From: Saprospiraceae bacterium
GTDB taxonomy: Bacteria > Bacteroidota > Bacteroidia > Chitinophagales > Saprospiraceae
Assembly: GCA_020627535.1 (NCBI GenBank)
Contig: JAHDGU010000006.1
Location: 1 to 64,000, forward strand
DNA length: 64,000 nt
Direction: 5' to 3'
Part shown: positions 8,270-17,406 of the stretch, piece after piece
Layout of the letters: each line of letters begins with the position of its first letter
Numbering within the stretch: the first letter of the stretch is position 1
Notes under the pieces: generated by a model
The model's database searches: none
What the model saw: the letters and a program-made list of their open reading frames with translations, nothing else
Told to the model about the DNA's origin: nothing
Made by a program: the position numbers and the translations under genes

Positions 8270-9556
8270 TTATCCTTGTACGTCTATGACTGAAATCAAT
8301 CTGAGATTGTCTTCTTCTATGAGATACTGATGGATACCACCTTCACCGACCACCATCGCCAGATTGATCGGTGGGATGATGATGATATCATTGGCCATAT
8401 GCTCCCTGTGCTGCAGTAGTAGAGGCAAAGTCTCGGCTTGCGGATTGCTGATGTCAAGCACCTTCACACCTTCTTCCCCATCACACAGGTAGAGTTGCTC
8501 TCCCAGTACTGAGAGTCCTCTAGGATTGTGCATGGGGTGTGTATTGATCAATCGCGGATTGTCAAATTGACTGACATCCAATACTTCCAACTGGTTGATA
8601 AATCCAGCGCACTGATTTCCATCACGAAGCGTCACGTAGGCAATATCACCAGAAACCCAGACAGGATCACATGCTCGCGCATGCACAAATTCTCCCACCA
8701 GATTGGGTCTGTCTGGATCATCGAGTCCATAGATGTACATACCTGCCTCAGCACCGACAAATAAGTGGTCCTTGTATGGGTATACGGTCTCTATGCCCCA
8801 GTCTGTATCGACACTCGCTAGATGGTCCGTCTCTGGACTGAGCGCGAAGCTCTCGATCTTACTTTGATTAAGGGCGTATAGTCTATCCCCTTTGATACCA
8901 AACCTTGCGAGAGATCCTGCCACCGATACATTAGGCGCACTAGCACGGTTGCTATTGCTATTAAAAACAAAATTGGCGTCTAAGTTGATATTAGGTGTGG
9001 CGAAGATGGAATTCTCAAAGGCAAACCAAGGACTACTACCCCAGCGGCCATCCATGCAGTCAATTGTGACTGTCTCATCCCGCTCTTCATAGCCCGTAAT
9101 CAGGCCGAGCTCCTCATCTACATAGTAGTAAGCCCGAAAGACATTGTGTTCTTGATCTATCAGCTTCACATCGGTGATCTCACTGATATCAAAGGTCATG
9201 AGCTCGGTATACATGTCAGCATAGAGCCGATTGCCTTTGACAGCCATATCCAAGTTGCCAGGAATATTGATAAATGATAGGTTCACTGGATTGGCCGGAT
9301 CACGGTTGTCAATGACATGAATCCCCTCATACACTTCACTGATGAGCAAGTAGCCATTGTGATAGAAGATCTTCCCCGTCTGGCCTAGTTCTCGAGCAGG
9401 CTCTGACTTGATTTCTTGAGCAAGATCGTCAAGTGTGCGGTAGATAGGATCCCAGCGCGTATATGTCTGAGTAGCTTCGCATTCGTCTTGGAGACATGAG
9501 CTCAGCGCAGAGATCGCGAGCATCGCCAGGAGGCAGTAGATCAGATTTGATTTCAT
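8270..9556 (-). CDS. LVIVD-repeat lipoprotein (beta-propeller-like)
   Basis: 428 residues. Lipoprotein signal with lipobox SSC (Cys21). The mature part consists of LVIVD-type repeats, for example YNGYLLISEVYEGIHVIDNRDPANPVNL (about 70-95), LMTFDISEITDVKLI, AGMYIYGLDDPDRPNLVGEF, LEVLDVSQFDNPRLI and VKVLDISNPQAETL. Such repeats are predicted to form a beta-propeller on the cell surface. It is the first gene of the five-gene operon that includes the ECF sigma factor, so it could be a sensor or a target of that circuit. No enzymatic motif is seen. Confidence 0.85.
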   Translation of the reverse strand: MKSNLIYCLLAMLAISALSSCLQDECEATQTYTRWDPIYRTLDDLAQEIKSEPARELGQTGKIFYHNGYLLISEVYEGIHVIDNRDPANPVNLSFINIPGNLDMAVKGNRLYADMYTELMTFDISEITDVKLIDQEHNVFRAYYYVDEELGLITGYEERDETVTIDCMDGRWGSSPWFAFENSIFATPNINLDANFVFNSNSNRASAPNVSVAGSLARFGIKGDRLYALNQSKIESFALSPETDHLASVDTDWGIETVYPYKDHLFVGAEAGMYIYGLDDPDRPNLVGEFVHARACDPVWVSGDIAYVTLRDGNQCAGFINQLEVLDVSQFDNPRLINTHPMHNPRGLSVLGEQLYLCDGEEGVKVLDISNPQAETLPLLLQHREHMANDIIIIPPINLAMVVGEGGIHQYLIEEDNLRLISVIDVQG

Positions 9557-9675
9557 GATATTATGAGTTTTAGGTTTTATTATTTCTTCCTTCTACTGGC
9601 CTAGACCCGGTGAATTTTTGATTTGGTTGGGTACGCTGGAGATTTTTTCACTTTTTTCTTTTTTGGATCACTAGT

Positions 9676-9692
9676 GGGCTTTCGCCCAAATG
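9676..9692 (-). repeat. Iterated hairpin word, exact core, intergenic
   Basis: CATTTGGGCGAAAGCCC on the minus strand, between the sigma operon start and serC (4-bp stem GGGC/GCCC, GAAA loop). Confidence 0.7.
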
Positions 9693-9746
9693 CTTTGATC
9701 TTCACCTGGGAGGGCTCATATAATGATTTCACAATATGTATAGGGC

Positions 9747-9754
9747 TATCTTTG
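9747..9754 (+). promoter_or_regulatory. -7 promoter box of serC, four bases from the ATG
   Basis: TATCTTTG matches the Bacteroidota -7 consensus exactly. Only TGAC separates it from the serC ATG at 9759, so transcription should begin at or next to the start codon. This implies a leaderless mRNA. Confidence 0.55.
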
Positions 9755-9758
9755 TGAC

Positions 9759-10829
9759 ATGACAAAACACAACTTCTTTGCAGGTCCTGCGGTGCTTGAT
9801 CGGAGCGTCATGGACCAAGCGGCATCAGCTGTCGGCACATTTGATGATATGGGGCTTTCTATCCTTGAGATTTCGCATCGCAGCAAGCAATTTGTCGCGG
9901 TGATGGAGGAGGCAGAAGCTCTAGTGCGCGAGCTCCTCAATCTCTCAGATGACTATGCTGTACTCTTCCTCACAGGTGGTGCGAGTAGTCAATTCTTCAT
10001 GGTGCCGATGAATATCCTTGCCTCTGGAGATACAGCAGGATATGTCGACACGGGCACATGGTCGACCAAGGCCATCAAAGAGGCTAAGCTCTATGGCAAT
10101 ATCGAGGTCCTTGCTAGCAGCAAAGAAGACGGCTTCAATCACATACCTAAGCCGGATGTACCTGACCATCTGAGATACTTACACATCACGAGCAACAATA
10201 CCATCTACGGTACGCAGTACAAGGGCTTTCCCAACACCTCAGTACCTATCGTCGCAGATATGTCCTCTGACATCTTCAATCGTCCGATTGATGATATCTC
10301 CAAGTTTGGCGTGATATACGCTGGCGCGCAAAAGAATCTCGGTCCTGCAGGTACCACACTGGTCATTGTCCGCAAAGACTTGCTCGGTAAAGTGGATCGC
10401 CAGATCCCTACGATGCTCAACTATGAGACGCATATCGCCAAGAATAGCTCATTCAATACACCTCCTGTCTTCCCGATCTATGTGTGTATGCTCAGCCTCA
10501 GATGGCTCAAAGCTAATGGCGGCCTCAAGGTCATGCAAGCCAAAAACGATGCCAAGGCCAAAGTGCTCTATGATGAGATCGATCGCAATAGCCTCTTCGC
10601 AGGCGTAGCTGCCACTGAGGATCGCTCCAATATGAATGTCACCTTCACGATCAACAATGCTGATCTCGAAGGCAAGTTTCTGGACTTCGTCACTGAGCAT
10701 GATATCATGGGTCTCAAAGGACATAGATCTGTCGGTGGATTCCGTGCATCGATCTACAATGCGCTCAAGACGGAGAGTGTCCATCACCTTGTGAGCCTCA
10801 TGAAAGAGTTTGAGTCCATGCATGCCTAA
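9759..10829 (+). CDS. serC: Phosphoserine aminotransferase
   Basis: 356 residues, the normal length. Converts 3-phosphohydroxypyruvate plus glutamate to phosphoserine plus 2-oxoglutarate in serine synthesis; the same enzyme type also serves pyridoxal phosphate synthesis, which fits pdxA elsewhere in the window. The start HNFFAGPAVLD is the family's N-terminal signature. The PLP lysine lies in YAGAQKNLGPAGTTL (about 190-200), and the C-terminus VGGFRASIYNAL is typical. It begins four bases behind a -7 box. Its end overlaps the next gene by 8 bases, so the two are co-transcribed. Confidence 0.96.
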   Translation: MTKHNFFAGPAVLDRSVMDQAASAVGTFDDMGLSILEISHRSKQFVAVMEEAEALVRELLNLSDDYAVLFLTGGASSQFFMVPMNILASGDTAGYVDTGTWSTKAIKEAKLYGNIEVLASSKEDGFNHIPKPDVPDHLRYLHITSNNTIYGTQYKGFPNTSVPIVADMSSDIFNRPIDDISKFGVIYAGAQKNLGPAGTTLVIVRKDLLGKVDRQIPTMLNYETHIAKNSSFNTPPVFPIYVCMLSLRWLKANGGLKVMQAKNDAKAKVLYDEIDRNSLFAGVAATEDRSNMNVTFTINNADLEGKFLDFVTEHDIMGLKGHRSVGGFRASIYNALKTESVHHLVSLMKEFESMHA

Positions 10830-11565
10830 GCACCTGAGGGACATCATACATTTTGGCGAAAGCCAGATACCTCTCAAAATCTACTATGAGTGGCGTGACA
10901 ATGTGCGTGTCGCCTTCGGAAAAAATGCTGTGTATCTGCGTATTCCAAGATTCCTACCCAAGTTCCAAAAGACACGAGAAGTCGAGAAAGCAAAAGTCTG
11001 GGCACATCGGATGCTCGAGAGGCGCGAAGATCTGAGATCGAGATTTGCCCCGAGCAGCTATGCAGACGGTGATGTGCTTGAGATGCGCGGCGAAGAGTTT
11101 CCTCTGGTCATACGCGAAGCGAATCGCAAAAGCAGCAAAGGTGAAATCGCCCAAGATGGACATATCCATCTGAGCCTTGTGCCCGGACTCCCGCAAGCAG
11201 AGCGCCTCAAGACCATCCGACATCTACTCAGTCGACTGATGGCGCAGCACTTTCGACCCATGCTAGAGGCACGTGTCCATGCGCTTAATACCCAGCACTT
11301 CCAGGAGAAGATCAATAAGATCGCCCTCAAGTACAACAGCAGTAACTGGGGCAGTTGCTCGACCAACAATATCATCAATCTATCTACGCGCCTGCTCTTC
11401 ACACCGGATCCAGTGCTGGACTATGTCATCATCCACGAGCTAGCCCATCTCAAGGAGATGAATCACGGTCCCAGATTTTGGGCATGGGTGGAGCGCGCCG
11501 ATCCTGACTACAAGACCAAGGTCAAGTGGCTCAAGGAGCATGGACATAAGTGTGATTTTCGGTAG
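10822..11565 (+). CDS. YgjP-like (DUF45) zinc metallopeptidase
   Basis: 247 residues from the ATG at 10822, which overlaps the serC stop by 8 bases; a TTG four codons earlier is also possible. The C-terminus has the zinc-peptidase motif HELAHLKEMNHGPRFW: HExxH with a downstream His, as in SprT/YgjP proteins. It is preceded by the family motif WGSCSTNNIINLSTRL. Cytoplasmic, no signal peptide. Substrate unknown. Being coupled to serC is probably a matter of genome compaction. The iterated hairpin word lies in its first codons. Confidence 0.85.
   Translation: MPKHLRDIIHFGESQIPLKIYYEWRDNVRVAFGKNAVYLRIPRFLPKFQKTREVEKAKVWAHRMLERREDLRSRFAPSSYADGDVLEMRGEEFPLVIREANRKSSKGEIAQDGHIHLSLVPGLPQAERLKTIRHLLSRLMAQHFRPMLEARVHALNTQHFQEKINKIALKYNSSNWGSCSTNNIINLSTRLLFTPDPVLDYVIIHELAHLKEMNHGPRFWAWVERADPDYKTKVKWLKEHGHKCDFR
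10849..10864 (+). repeat. Iterated hairpin word, consensus copy, in coding sequence
   Basis: CATTTTGGCGAAAGCC near the start of the YgjP-like gene, read as H-F-G-E-S. Confidence 0.7.
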
Positions 11566-11572
11566 ATGAAAA

Positions 11573-11604
11573 AAGGGCCAACTGAAATCACCCAGTCGGC
11601 CCTT
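11573..11604 (-). terminator. Rho-independent terminator of the rpsF-rpsR-rplI operon
   Basis: AAGGGCC (11573-11579) pairs with GGCCCTT (11598-11604), and the stem continues with ACTG/CAGT after one mismatch. On the minus strand it is followed by a run of T. It lies between two convergent genes and may also stop plus-strand transcription. Confidence 0.75.
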
Positions 11605-11629
11605 CTTGATATTGATTGGTTTGTAATGT

Positions 11630-12076
11630 CTAGTCTTGCACTACGTCAAATGCCACAGTCGCTTGCACCTCTGGGTGGAGATTGACATTCGCGGTATAGC
11701 TACCGAGCTCCTTGACCTCATCTACGATCTCAATCTTCTTGCGATCTACAGAGATGGTCAATTGCTCCTCGAGAGCTTGTGCGATCTGAAGATTGGTCAC
11801 ACTACCGAAGATCTTGCCGCTCGTACCGGCTTTGGCCTTGATATTGAGCTTGCTTGCGCTGAGCTTCTCGGCTACTTGCTGGAATTCTGCGATGATCTCT
11901 GCTTGTCGTGCAGCTTCTTCTTTCTTGATCTCCTCCAACTTGGCAAGATTGCCCTTGTTGGCGATGATTCCGATGCCCTTGGGAATGAGGTAGTTTCTAC
12001 CATAGCCAGGCTTCACATTGACAACATCGTGCTTGCTGCCCAGTGTGGTTACGTCTTTTAAGAGTATGAGTTGCAT
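11630..12076 (-). CDS. rplI: 50S ribosomal protein L9
   Basis: 148 residues, normal length. The N-terminal RNA-binding domain (MQLILLKDVTTLGSKHDVVNVKPGYGRNYLIPKGIG, about 1-36) carries the L9 signature with GYGRNYLIP. A long connecting helix (about 40-75) and the C-terminal domain (about 77-148) follow. L9 binds 23S rRNA near the L1 stalk and helps keep the reading frame. It is the last gene of rpsF-rpsR-rplI, seven bases after rpsR, with a terminator behind it. Confidence 0.97.
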   Translation of the reverse strand: MQLILLKDVTTLGSKHDVVNVKPGYGRNYLIPKGIGIIANKGNLAKLEEIKKEEAARQAEIIAEFQQVAEKLSASKLNIKAKAGTSGKIFGSVTNLQIAQALEEQLTISVDRKKIEIVDEVKELGSYTANVNLHPEVQATVAFDVVQD

Positions 12077-12083
12077 GATGTGT

Positions 12084-12350
12084 CTATTTAAGTTGGTCAG
12101 TGACGAATGGGAGCAAAGCCAAGTGTCTTGCTCTTTTGATAGCTGTCGACATCTTGCGCTGGTACTTCAGAGAGTTACCTGTGATGCGACGAGGAAGGAT
12201 CTTTCCTTGTGGATTGATAAACTGCAAGAGAAAATCAGGATCCTTGTAATCGATGTGTTTGATGCCGTACTTCTTGAATCGGCAGTACTTCTTGCGCTCT
12301 TTTCCAATATTGGGATTGCTCAAGAATTTGATATCGTCTCTACTAGCCAT
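12084..12350 (-). CDS. rpsR: 30S ribosomal protein S18
   Basis: 88 residues. Core S18 motif [39 protein letters not shown] covers about 23-62, with the usual basic tail. S18 pairs with S6 on the 30S platform, and both are encoded here in the standard order. Located 33 bases after rpsF and 7 bases before rplI on the same strand. Confidence 0.97.
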   Translation of the reverse strand: MASRDDIKFLSNPNIGKERKKYCRFKKYGIKHIDYKDPDFLLQFINPQGKILPRRITGNSLKYQRKMSTAIKRARHLALLPFVTDQLK

Positions 12351-12383
12351 AGCTATTGATTTTTGATGTGATAGATGATAGGG

Positions 12384-12833
12384 TTATTCTTCCTCAGCTT
12401 TTGCCTCGGCTTTCTCTACAGGTGCCGGAGCAGCTTTGGCAGGAGCTGGAGCAGCGGCCTTAGGCGCTTCCTTTTTGCTCTCTTCCTCAGTACGCTTCTT
12501 GCCGATGAGGCCATTTCTCTTGTCCTCATTGTACTTGACACCAAATTTGTCAAGAGATACCGTCAAGAATCTCATGATGCGCTCATCTCTCCGCAGCGCG
12601 AGCTCGAGCTGATCGATGATGGCACCGTTGGGTGTCGTGAACTCGATGCACTCATACACACCAGTTGTACGCTTCTTGATTGGGTAAGCTAGTTGCTTGA
12701 GGCCCATCTTATCTACATGGACGATTTTGCTATCTCCGCTTTTGATCAGATCCTGATAGGTGGTCGAGATGCCCTTGAGCTCACCATCGGATAGCACTGG
12801 ATCTACGATGTACGTGACTTCGTAATTACGCAT
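12384..12833 (-). CDS. rpsF: 30S ribosomal protein S6 with Ala/Lys/Glu-rich tail
   Basis: 149 residues: a normal S6 domain (about 1-100, MRNYEVTYIVDPVLSD...YPIKKRTTGVYECIEF) plus an extra low-complexity tail of about 40 residues rich in Ala, Pro, Lys and Glu (EESKKEAPKAAAPAPAKAAP). Such tails are common in Bacteroidota S6. First gene of the rpsF-rpsR-rplI operon. A minus-strand -7 box (TATCTTTG) lies about 64 bases upstream. Confidence 0.97.
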   Translation of the reverse strand: MRNYEVTYIVDPVLSDGELKGISTTYQDLIKSGDSKIVHVDKMGLKQLAYPIKKRTTGVYECIEFTTPNGAIIDQLELALRRDERIMRFLTVSLDKFGVKYNEDKRNGLIGKKRTEEESKKEAPKAAAPAPAKAAPAPVEKAEAKAEEE

Positions 12834-12896
12834 GGTCTACTGTTTGCGGCCCGCCTACTCTACATTGGTGACGAGCACGTGTTTACAAATGGGCGG

Positions 12897-12904
12897 CAAA
12901 GATA
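12897..12904 (-). promoter_or_regulatory. -7 promoter box of the rpsF operon
   Basis: TATCTTTG on the minus strand. Transcription would start near 12891, giving a leader of about 58 bases before rpsF. Such a leader could hold a site for S6:S18 autoregulation, but I did not recognise the known motif. Confidence 0.55.
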
Positions 12905-12954
12905 GGGATTATGCTTGGATATCAGTGAGTTGTATAGTTCTTATGGTAGAGAGA

Positions 12955-12971
12955 GGGCTTTCGCCCAAATG
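12955..12971 (-). repeat. Iterated hairpin word, exact core, intergenic
   Basis: CATTTGGGCGAAAGCCC on the minus strand, identical over 17 bases to the copy at 9676-9692. It lies between the rpsF promoter and the broken T9SS gene. Confidence 0.7.
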
Positions 12972-13075
12972 TGCCACCTCATTCATATGCTCATTACCTG
13001 ACAAATAGCTGGTCATTTGGCTGACAAGCCCGGCTTGATTTGATTCTTTGATGATTCTAGACTACCTTGCAAGGC

Positions 13076-14777
13076 ATGAAATCCTCTATCCCTACACTCC
13101 TCGTACTGCTATTCCTTTCTGGTATCGGAGCATCACTATCCGCACAGGAAGTCTTTTACTATCCTGATGAGGCAGGTCACATGCACTTTACTAGCTCTGG
13201 CATCACCTACTTCAAAGACCAGCTCATTGTTGCAGAATACGGCAGGCATCTCGATGATGCGTTTCTTTTCTCCACTGCCAGGCTGAAGGCCATTGATCGC
13301 ACTGGTGAAGTGTCTATGGAGATCGACTATAGTGCCGACTTCACCAACTATATCACACTAATCGGTGAGTCACAATCCGCCCTATGGTTTACGCTAAGGT
13401 CGAGTACTTGCCCACAAGCCAATTCTCAACAGCATCTCCACTACATGGTAGATAGTACCACTCAAGGCTCTTATCGACTGCCATCAAATGACCCTGATCA
13501 GTCTGAGGTCCATCTTTTCTTTGACCCTGAGACAGGCATAGCAGCAAGTACCGACTGGAGTTTCACCTTGTATACGACTTCTGGAGATTATACACTTGAC
13601 AACTCCGAGATATTCCCCACCTACAATGTGGTACAGACATCAAGGAACCGCTGGCTCGCCCAGAATGACGAGCAACAGTGGTGGATACACTGGGATGCAA
13701 TCAACCAAGAATTGACTGCCAGCTCAGCAGATGTCAACACCTACGACTATGACATGTATGACTTCTATGCTTACAATCATGTCTCAGGAAGCGGTGGCTA
13801 TTATATACCAGTACGGCGACTATATCTTGACAGATACAGTTCTCAGACCTTATGATACTCTCTTGGCTGAGGAGATCTTCGTATGATTTGGGATCAGCTC
13901 TCTTCATGGGATCCGTGGCTATGACAGTGACTCTCAGAGCTACTATTATTTTGATGAAGACTATCAACCGGTCAGAGAGATACACATCGCATCCAGAGAT
14001 CACTTCGCATATCTCGACTCCAATGGGTATGCAGCATACAATCTTCGATACCAGGGGCAGCAAAACGCAGACGCAGATTACTTCATCACACAGTACGATG
14101 GGGACACCCTCGCCTTAGAAGCGACACGAGATCTTTCTCTGAATGATGTAGAACTCATCAATCCGTGGGTCGAAAACTATGAAGAAGGACCTCCCTTAGA
14201 CTATATCAGGATGGACAACATCAGCATTCAAGTGAGCAATATGGGAAGCGCCGATATTACAGCCTTTGACCTGAGCTTCATCCACACGAATAGCGGTGCT
14301 GATGGCTGTCCGATCGTCATCTCAGAACACATTCAAATAGAAACACTGATCGAGGCGGGAATGATAAAAAATATTGCCATCCCCTTTGACTCCATAGTCC
14401 AATGGAGTGGACAAGATGCAGAAGTCTGCTTTTATATCTCAGACATACACCCTAGACTTGACCACAATCTAGACAACAATAGCCTCTGCATACCCATAGA
14501 CATATTGAGCTCAAGCTTGGACATCAACGCCGATGTGCTCTCATCTCTTGTGACACCCAATCCGACAACTTCTTCGTTCATGATCTCGGCTTCAGAAATA
14601 TTCGATGGCGGTAAATTATTTATCACGGATATCTCAGGCCAGATAATTTATTCTGATACCTTTTTTTCCGATAATAAATATCAATTGGCTCCATATTCTT
14701 CAGGTATTTATTTCTATGCTCTTTGGAGTGCCGATGCCAATCACTTCAGTACTGGTAAAATCATTTTATCCCCATGA
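13076..14777 (+). pseudogene. Broken T9SS-secreted protein gene (frameshift plus nonsense codon)
   Basis: The first part (13076-13855) has a signal peptide (ending SLSAQ) and a beta-rich domain, then goes out of frame near 13798-13808. Dropping one base there restores YQYGDYILTDTVLRPYDT. The restored frame meets an in-frame TGA at 13884-13886 and then runs open to 14777, ending in a T9SS type A sorting domain (about the last 80 codons, VTPNPTTSSF...YSSGIYFYAL...GKIILSP). The layout matches the next gene, a tandem paralogue. Two independent lesions suggest decay rather than one sequencing error. ATG 13076 is preferred over a TTG three codons earlier. Confidence 0.75.
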
Positions 14778-16417
14778 GAAAATTCTTACTACTAGGGATA
14801 TTTTTCAGCGTTATTTCACTCTCTGCTCAGGAGATTATTTATCGTTCAAATAATTCTTTCGAAATATGCACTCGTATTGTTCAATTGATCTCATTTGGAG
14901 ATAGACTTGTCATTATAGAAAACACAAAAGATGGTTACTTTGACAGGCATCATATCAGATGTATTGATACATCCGGAAGTGAATTGTGGTCACGCTTTTA
15001 TCGGCCTAGTGATGGAATGCCTTACGTAAGATTCTATGATGATGAGCGTATGTGGATTACACTGAGATCAGGCAATTGTGGTGAACCAGATTGTAGTTTG
15101 AGCTTGATCGCCATCGACAAAGATGGTAATCAGACCATGAGTGCGACAGGTGAATGGTACAGGGATGCCAATATCTGCAGAATCAGGTATTCCCTAGATC
15201 CTCAAACAGGCGTAGCAATTTTCAGAAATAATTACTTCCACCTCCACTTGGTAGACACACTTCTTGAATTAGAGGTATTTCCCATAGATACAACACCACC
15301 ATGGGAAGTAACAGGCTATCCAAATTCTGAGCGTATCATTGTCCAATCAAGTCCTACGCGCTGGCTTGTAGAGGATACCCTACAGAATCTGAGCTACTGG
15401 ATAGACTACGACTCACTGAACATTAAATTGGACAGCACAAGAAGAATTGAAATGTTTGATCGCGATTATCCAAGGTATAGCTCCATCATCAGTTCTTCTG
15501 CGTTCTATCAGCATGGAGATACATTGATCATTTTGGACGAAAACCTTGACATCACGGATACAATTTTCATTCCGTCATCAATATGCAATTCCTATTTGCA
15601 GTATGAGAATGGTTATTATGCTTGTCGCGATGATGAGCTCGATCGAATTACATACTACGATCTAGACTATCTCCCACTAGACACATTATTTCTTCAAAAT
15701 AATCCACTACTCTCCGCTGTCACTCGTGATGGATACGCAGCCTACAATTATGGTGAAGAGAGCTTTCATGAGTACATCATTACCAAGACTGAATCCGGCA
15801 CCATTTCATACAATGTCGACAATATTATCAGTTTAGATACTGTCTTTTTTCATCGATACAGTAGCAGTGTTATTGATCTATATGGCTGCGAGGTACGTGA
15901 AGTACTGGTAGACAGCCTAGGATTTACCATTACGAATCATAGCGACACTGCTCTGGACTCTTTTCGCTTCGGCCTGGCCCTCGAACATCCTTGCAGTCAT
16001 TGTTTATTCTATCTGGAACAATCTATGGGATTCGGTACGACCATCTCGCCCGGTGCCTCACATACATTCTACATGGAAGATGTGACACTAAAGTTCAAAC
16101 CAAGAAACCATGACATGGAGTCAATTTGCTTTCATGTGTCCAATGTCAGCCCTAAAGTTGACATGGTCACATCAGATAATCTGATCTGTCGCAGTAGCGA
16201 TGTGCTCACCTCTTCAGTAGATGTGCTCATTGACCTACATCGCACATTAGTTTATCCCAATCCTAGTAATGGCTCCGTATATTTCGACACCGATCTCAAT
16301 CTGGCTGACGCCCAATTGGTGGTATATAATCAAGAAGGTGTTCAAGTCCATGCCAGCGCATTCACACCGCAACGTGCCTATGAATTTGACTTTCCTTCTG
16401 GTATCTATTACTATTAG
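14774..16417 (+). CDS. T9SS-type secreted protein, tandem paralogue, with its last 18 residues cut off by a stop codon
   Basis: 547 residues. Signal peptide about 1-18 (ending SLSAQ), a beta-rich middle of unknown function, and a T9SS sorting domain near the end (VYPNPSNGSVYFD...VQVHASAF...FPSGIYYY). It starts with an ATGA overlap on the previous gene. TAG at 16415-16417 ends it early: reading through gives IINRDKPVSSGKLILSK and a TGA at 16469-16471 that overlaps the next start codon. So the ancestral gene very likely ran to 16471. Loss of the terminal strand should impair T9SS export. The middle resembles that of its broken neighbour. Function unknown. Confidence 0.75.
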   Translation: MRKFLLLGIFFSVISLSAQEIIYRSNNSFEICTRIVQLISFGDRLVIIENTKDGYFDRHHIRCIDTSGSELWSRFYRPSDGMPYVRFYDDERMWITLRSGNCGEPDCSLSLIAIDKDGNQTMSATGEWYRDANICRIRYSLDPQTGVAIFRNNYFHLHLVDTLLELEVFPIDTTPPWEVTGYPNSERIIVQSSPTRWLVEDTLQNLSYWIDYDSLNIKLDSTRRIEMFDRDYPRYSSIISSSAFYQHGDTLIILDENLDITDTIFIPSSICNSYLQYENGYYACRDDELDRITYYDLDYLPLDTLFLQNNPLLSAVTRDGYAAYNYGEESFHEYIITKTESGTISYNVDNIISLDTVFFHRYSSSVIDLYGCEVREVLVDSLGFTITNHSDTALDSFRFGLALEHPCSHCLFYLEQSMGFGTTISPGASHTFYMEDVTLKFKPRNHDMESICFHVSNVSPKVDMVTSDNLICRSSDVLTSSVDVLIDLHRTLVYPNPSNGSVYFDTDLNLADAQLVVYNQEGVQVHASAFTPQRAYEFDFPSGIYYY

Positions 16418-16467
16418 ATCATCAATAGAGATAAGCCAGTCTCAAGCGGGAAATTAATATTGAGCAA

Positions 16468-17385
16468 ATGAAGTACTTAAGCTGTAGCATATTTTGTCTG
16501 GCTGCTATTTTTTTTACTCCAGGAAATGCCCAATGGTTTGAAGGAAACTCCAGTTGGTATTACGACTTTGAGAATCCTTGTCTAAGACCTAGTCACGGAT
16601 ATGATATCATGCGATACTCACACGATACCATCATTGACGGCAAGCTCTTGGCTGTCGTTAATGTGAGGAGCTTCCGTGTTGATTTCTATCAGGATACTTC
16701 AGACTACACCAGGGAGAGATATTACTTGGAGGAAGACGATAAGATCTATCAGTACTATACTGATCAGCAGAAAGAACTGCTCTATGATTTTACCAAAAGC
16801 ATAGGCGACACCATTCGCTGGCCAATAGAAAACTCTCATGACTGGTGCGATATAGCGCTAGTTGCTGTATTGACGGAACTTGATACAATCATGGTCGGAG
16901 ATACTCCACTACTACGACAGTATTGGACATATCTCAATGATCAAGATGAATTTGGGGATGGACAAGAGGTCATAGAAAAAATCGGTGATACACGTGGACC
17001 ATTTGACCATACTTTTCAACATCGATGTTTTATTGATGAGTGTCGTACATATACATTCAAGTGTTTCACCAACACCGACACTGATATTCACTATGGTCGA
17101 GAAAACTGTCTAGACCTACTTCTCTCGAGTAGGTCCACCCTTGATTCAGAGGATATAAAAATATTCCCCAATCCTGCCTCAAATATGTTTGTGATACAAT
17201 CAGAAGAATGGTTGAATAATGCTTTTGTTTCTATTCAAAGCATGACTGGCGAAACCATTTTACTACGTGAGTATTTTCCGAGAATGGAAATTAATGTTTC
17301 CGATTTATCTCCGGGAGTATACATTATCTCTGTACTCTCAAGGGATCGAAAAAAATCCGGCTATAATAAGGTCCTCATTTACTAG
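16468..17385 (+). CDS. T9SS-type secreted protein of unknown function
   Basis: 305 residues. Signal peptide about 1-21 (ending GNAQ), then a domain of about 200 residues with several Cys (CLRPSHGYD, HDWCDI, CFIDECRTYTFKC), probably disulfide-bonded. An intact T9SS type A sorting domain closes it (about 225-305: IFPNPASNMFVIQ...LSPGVYIISVLS). I do not recognise the N-terminal domain. Its ATG overlaps the TGA at which the previous, now truncated, paralogue would have ended. The three genes therefore look like one operon of related cargo proteins. Confidence 0.8.
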   Translation: MKYLSCSIFCLAAIFFTPGNAQWFEGNSSWYYDFENPCLRPSHGYDIMRYSHDTIIDGKLLAVVNVRSFRVDFYQDTSDYTRERYYLEEDDKIYQYYTDQQKELLYDFTKSIGDTIRWPIENSHDWCDIALVAVLTELDTIMVGDTPLLRQYWTYLNDQDEFGDGQEVIEKIGDTRGPFDHTFQHRCFIDECRTYTFKCFTNTDTDIHYGRENCLDLLLSSRSTLDSEDIKIFPNPASNMFVIQSEEWLNNAFVSIQSMTGETILLREYFPRMEINVSDLSPGVYIISVLSRDRKKSGYNKVLIY

Positions 17386-17406
17386 TGTCCAACTTGAGAG
17401 TGGAAC

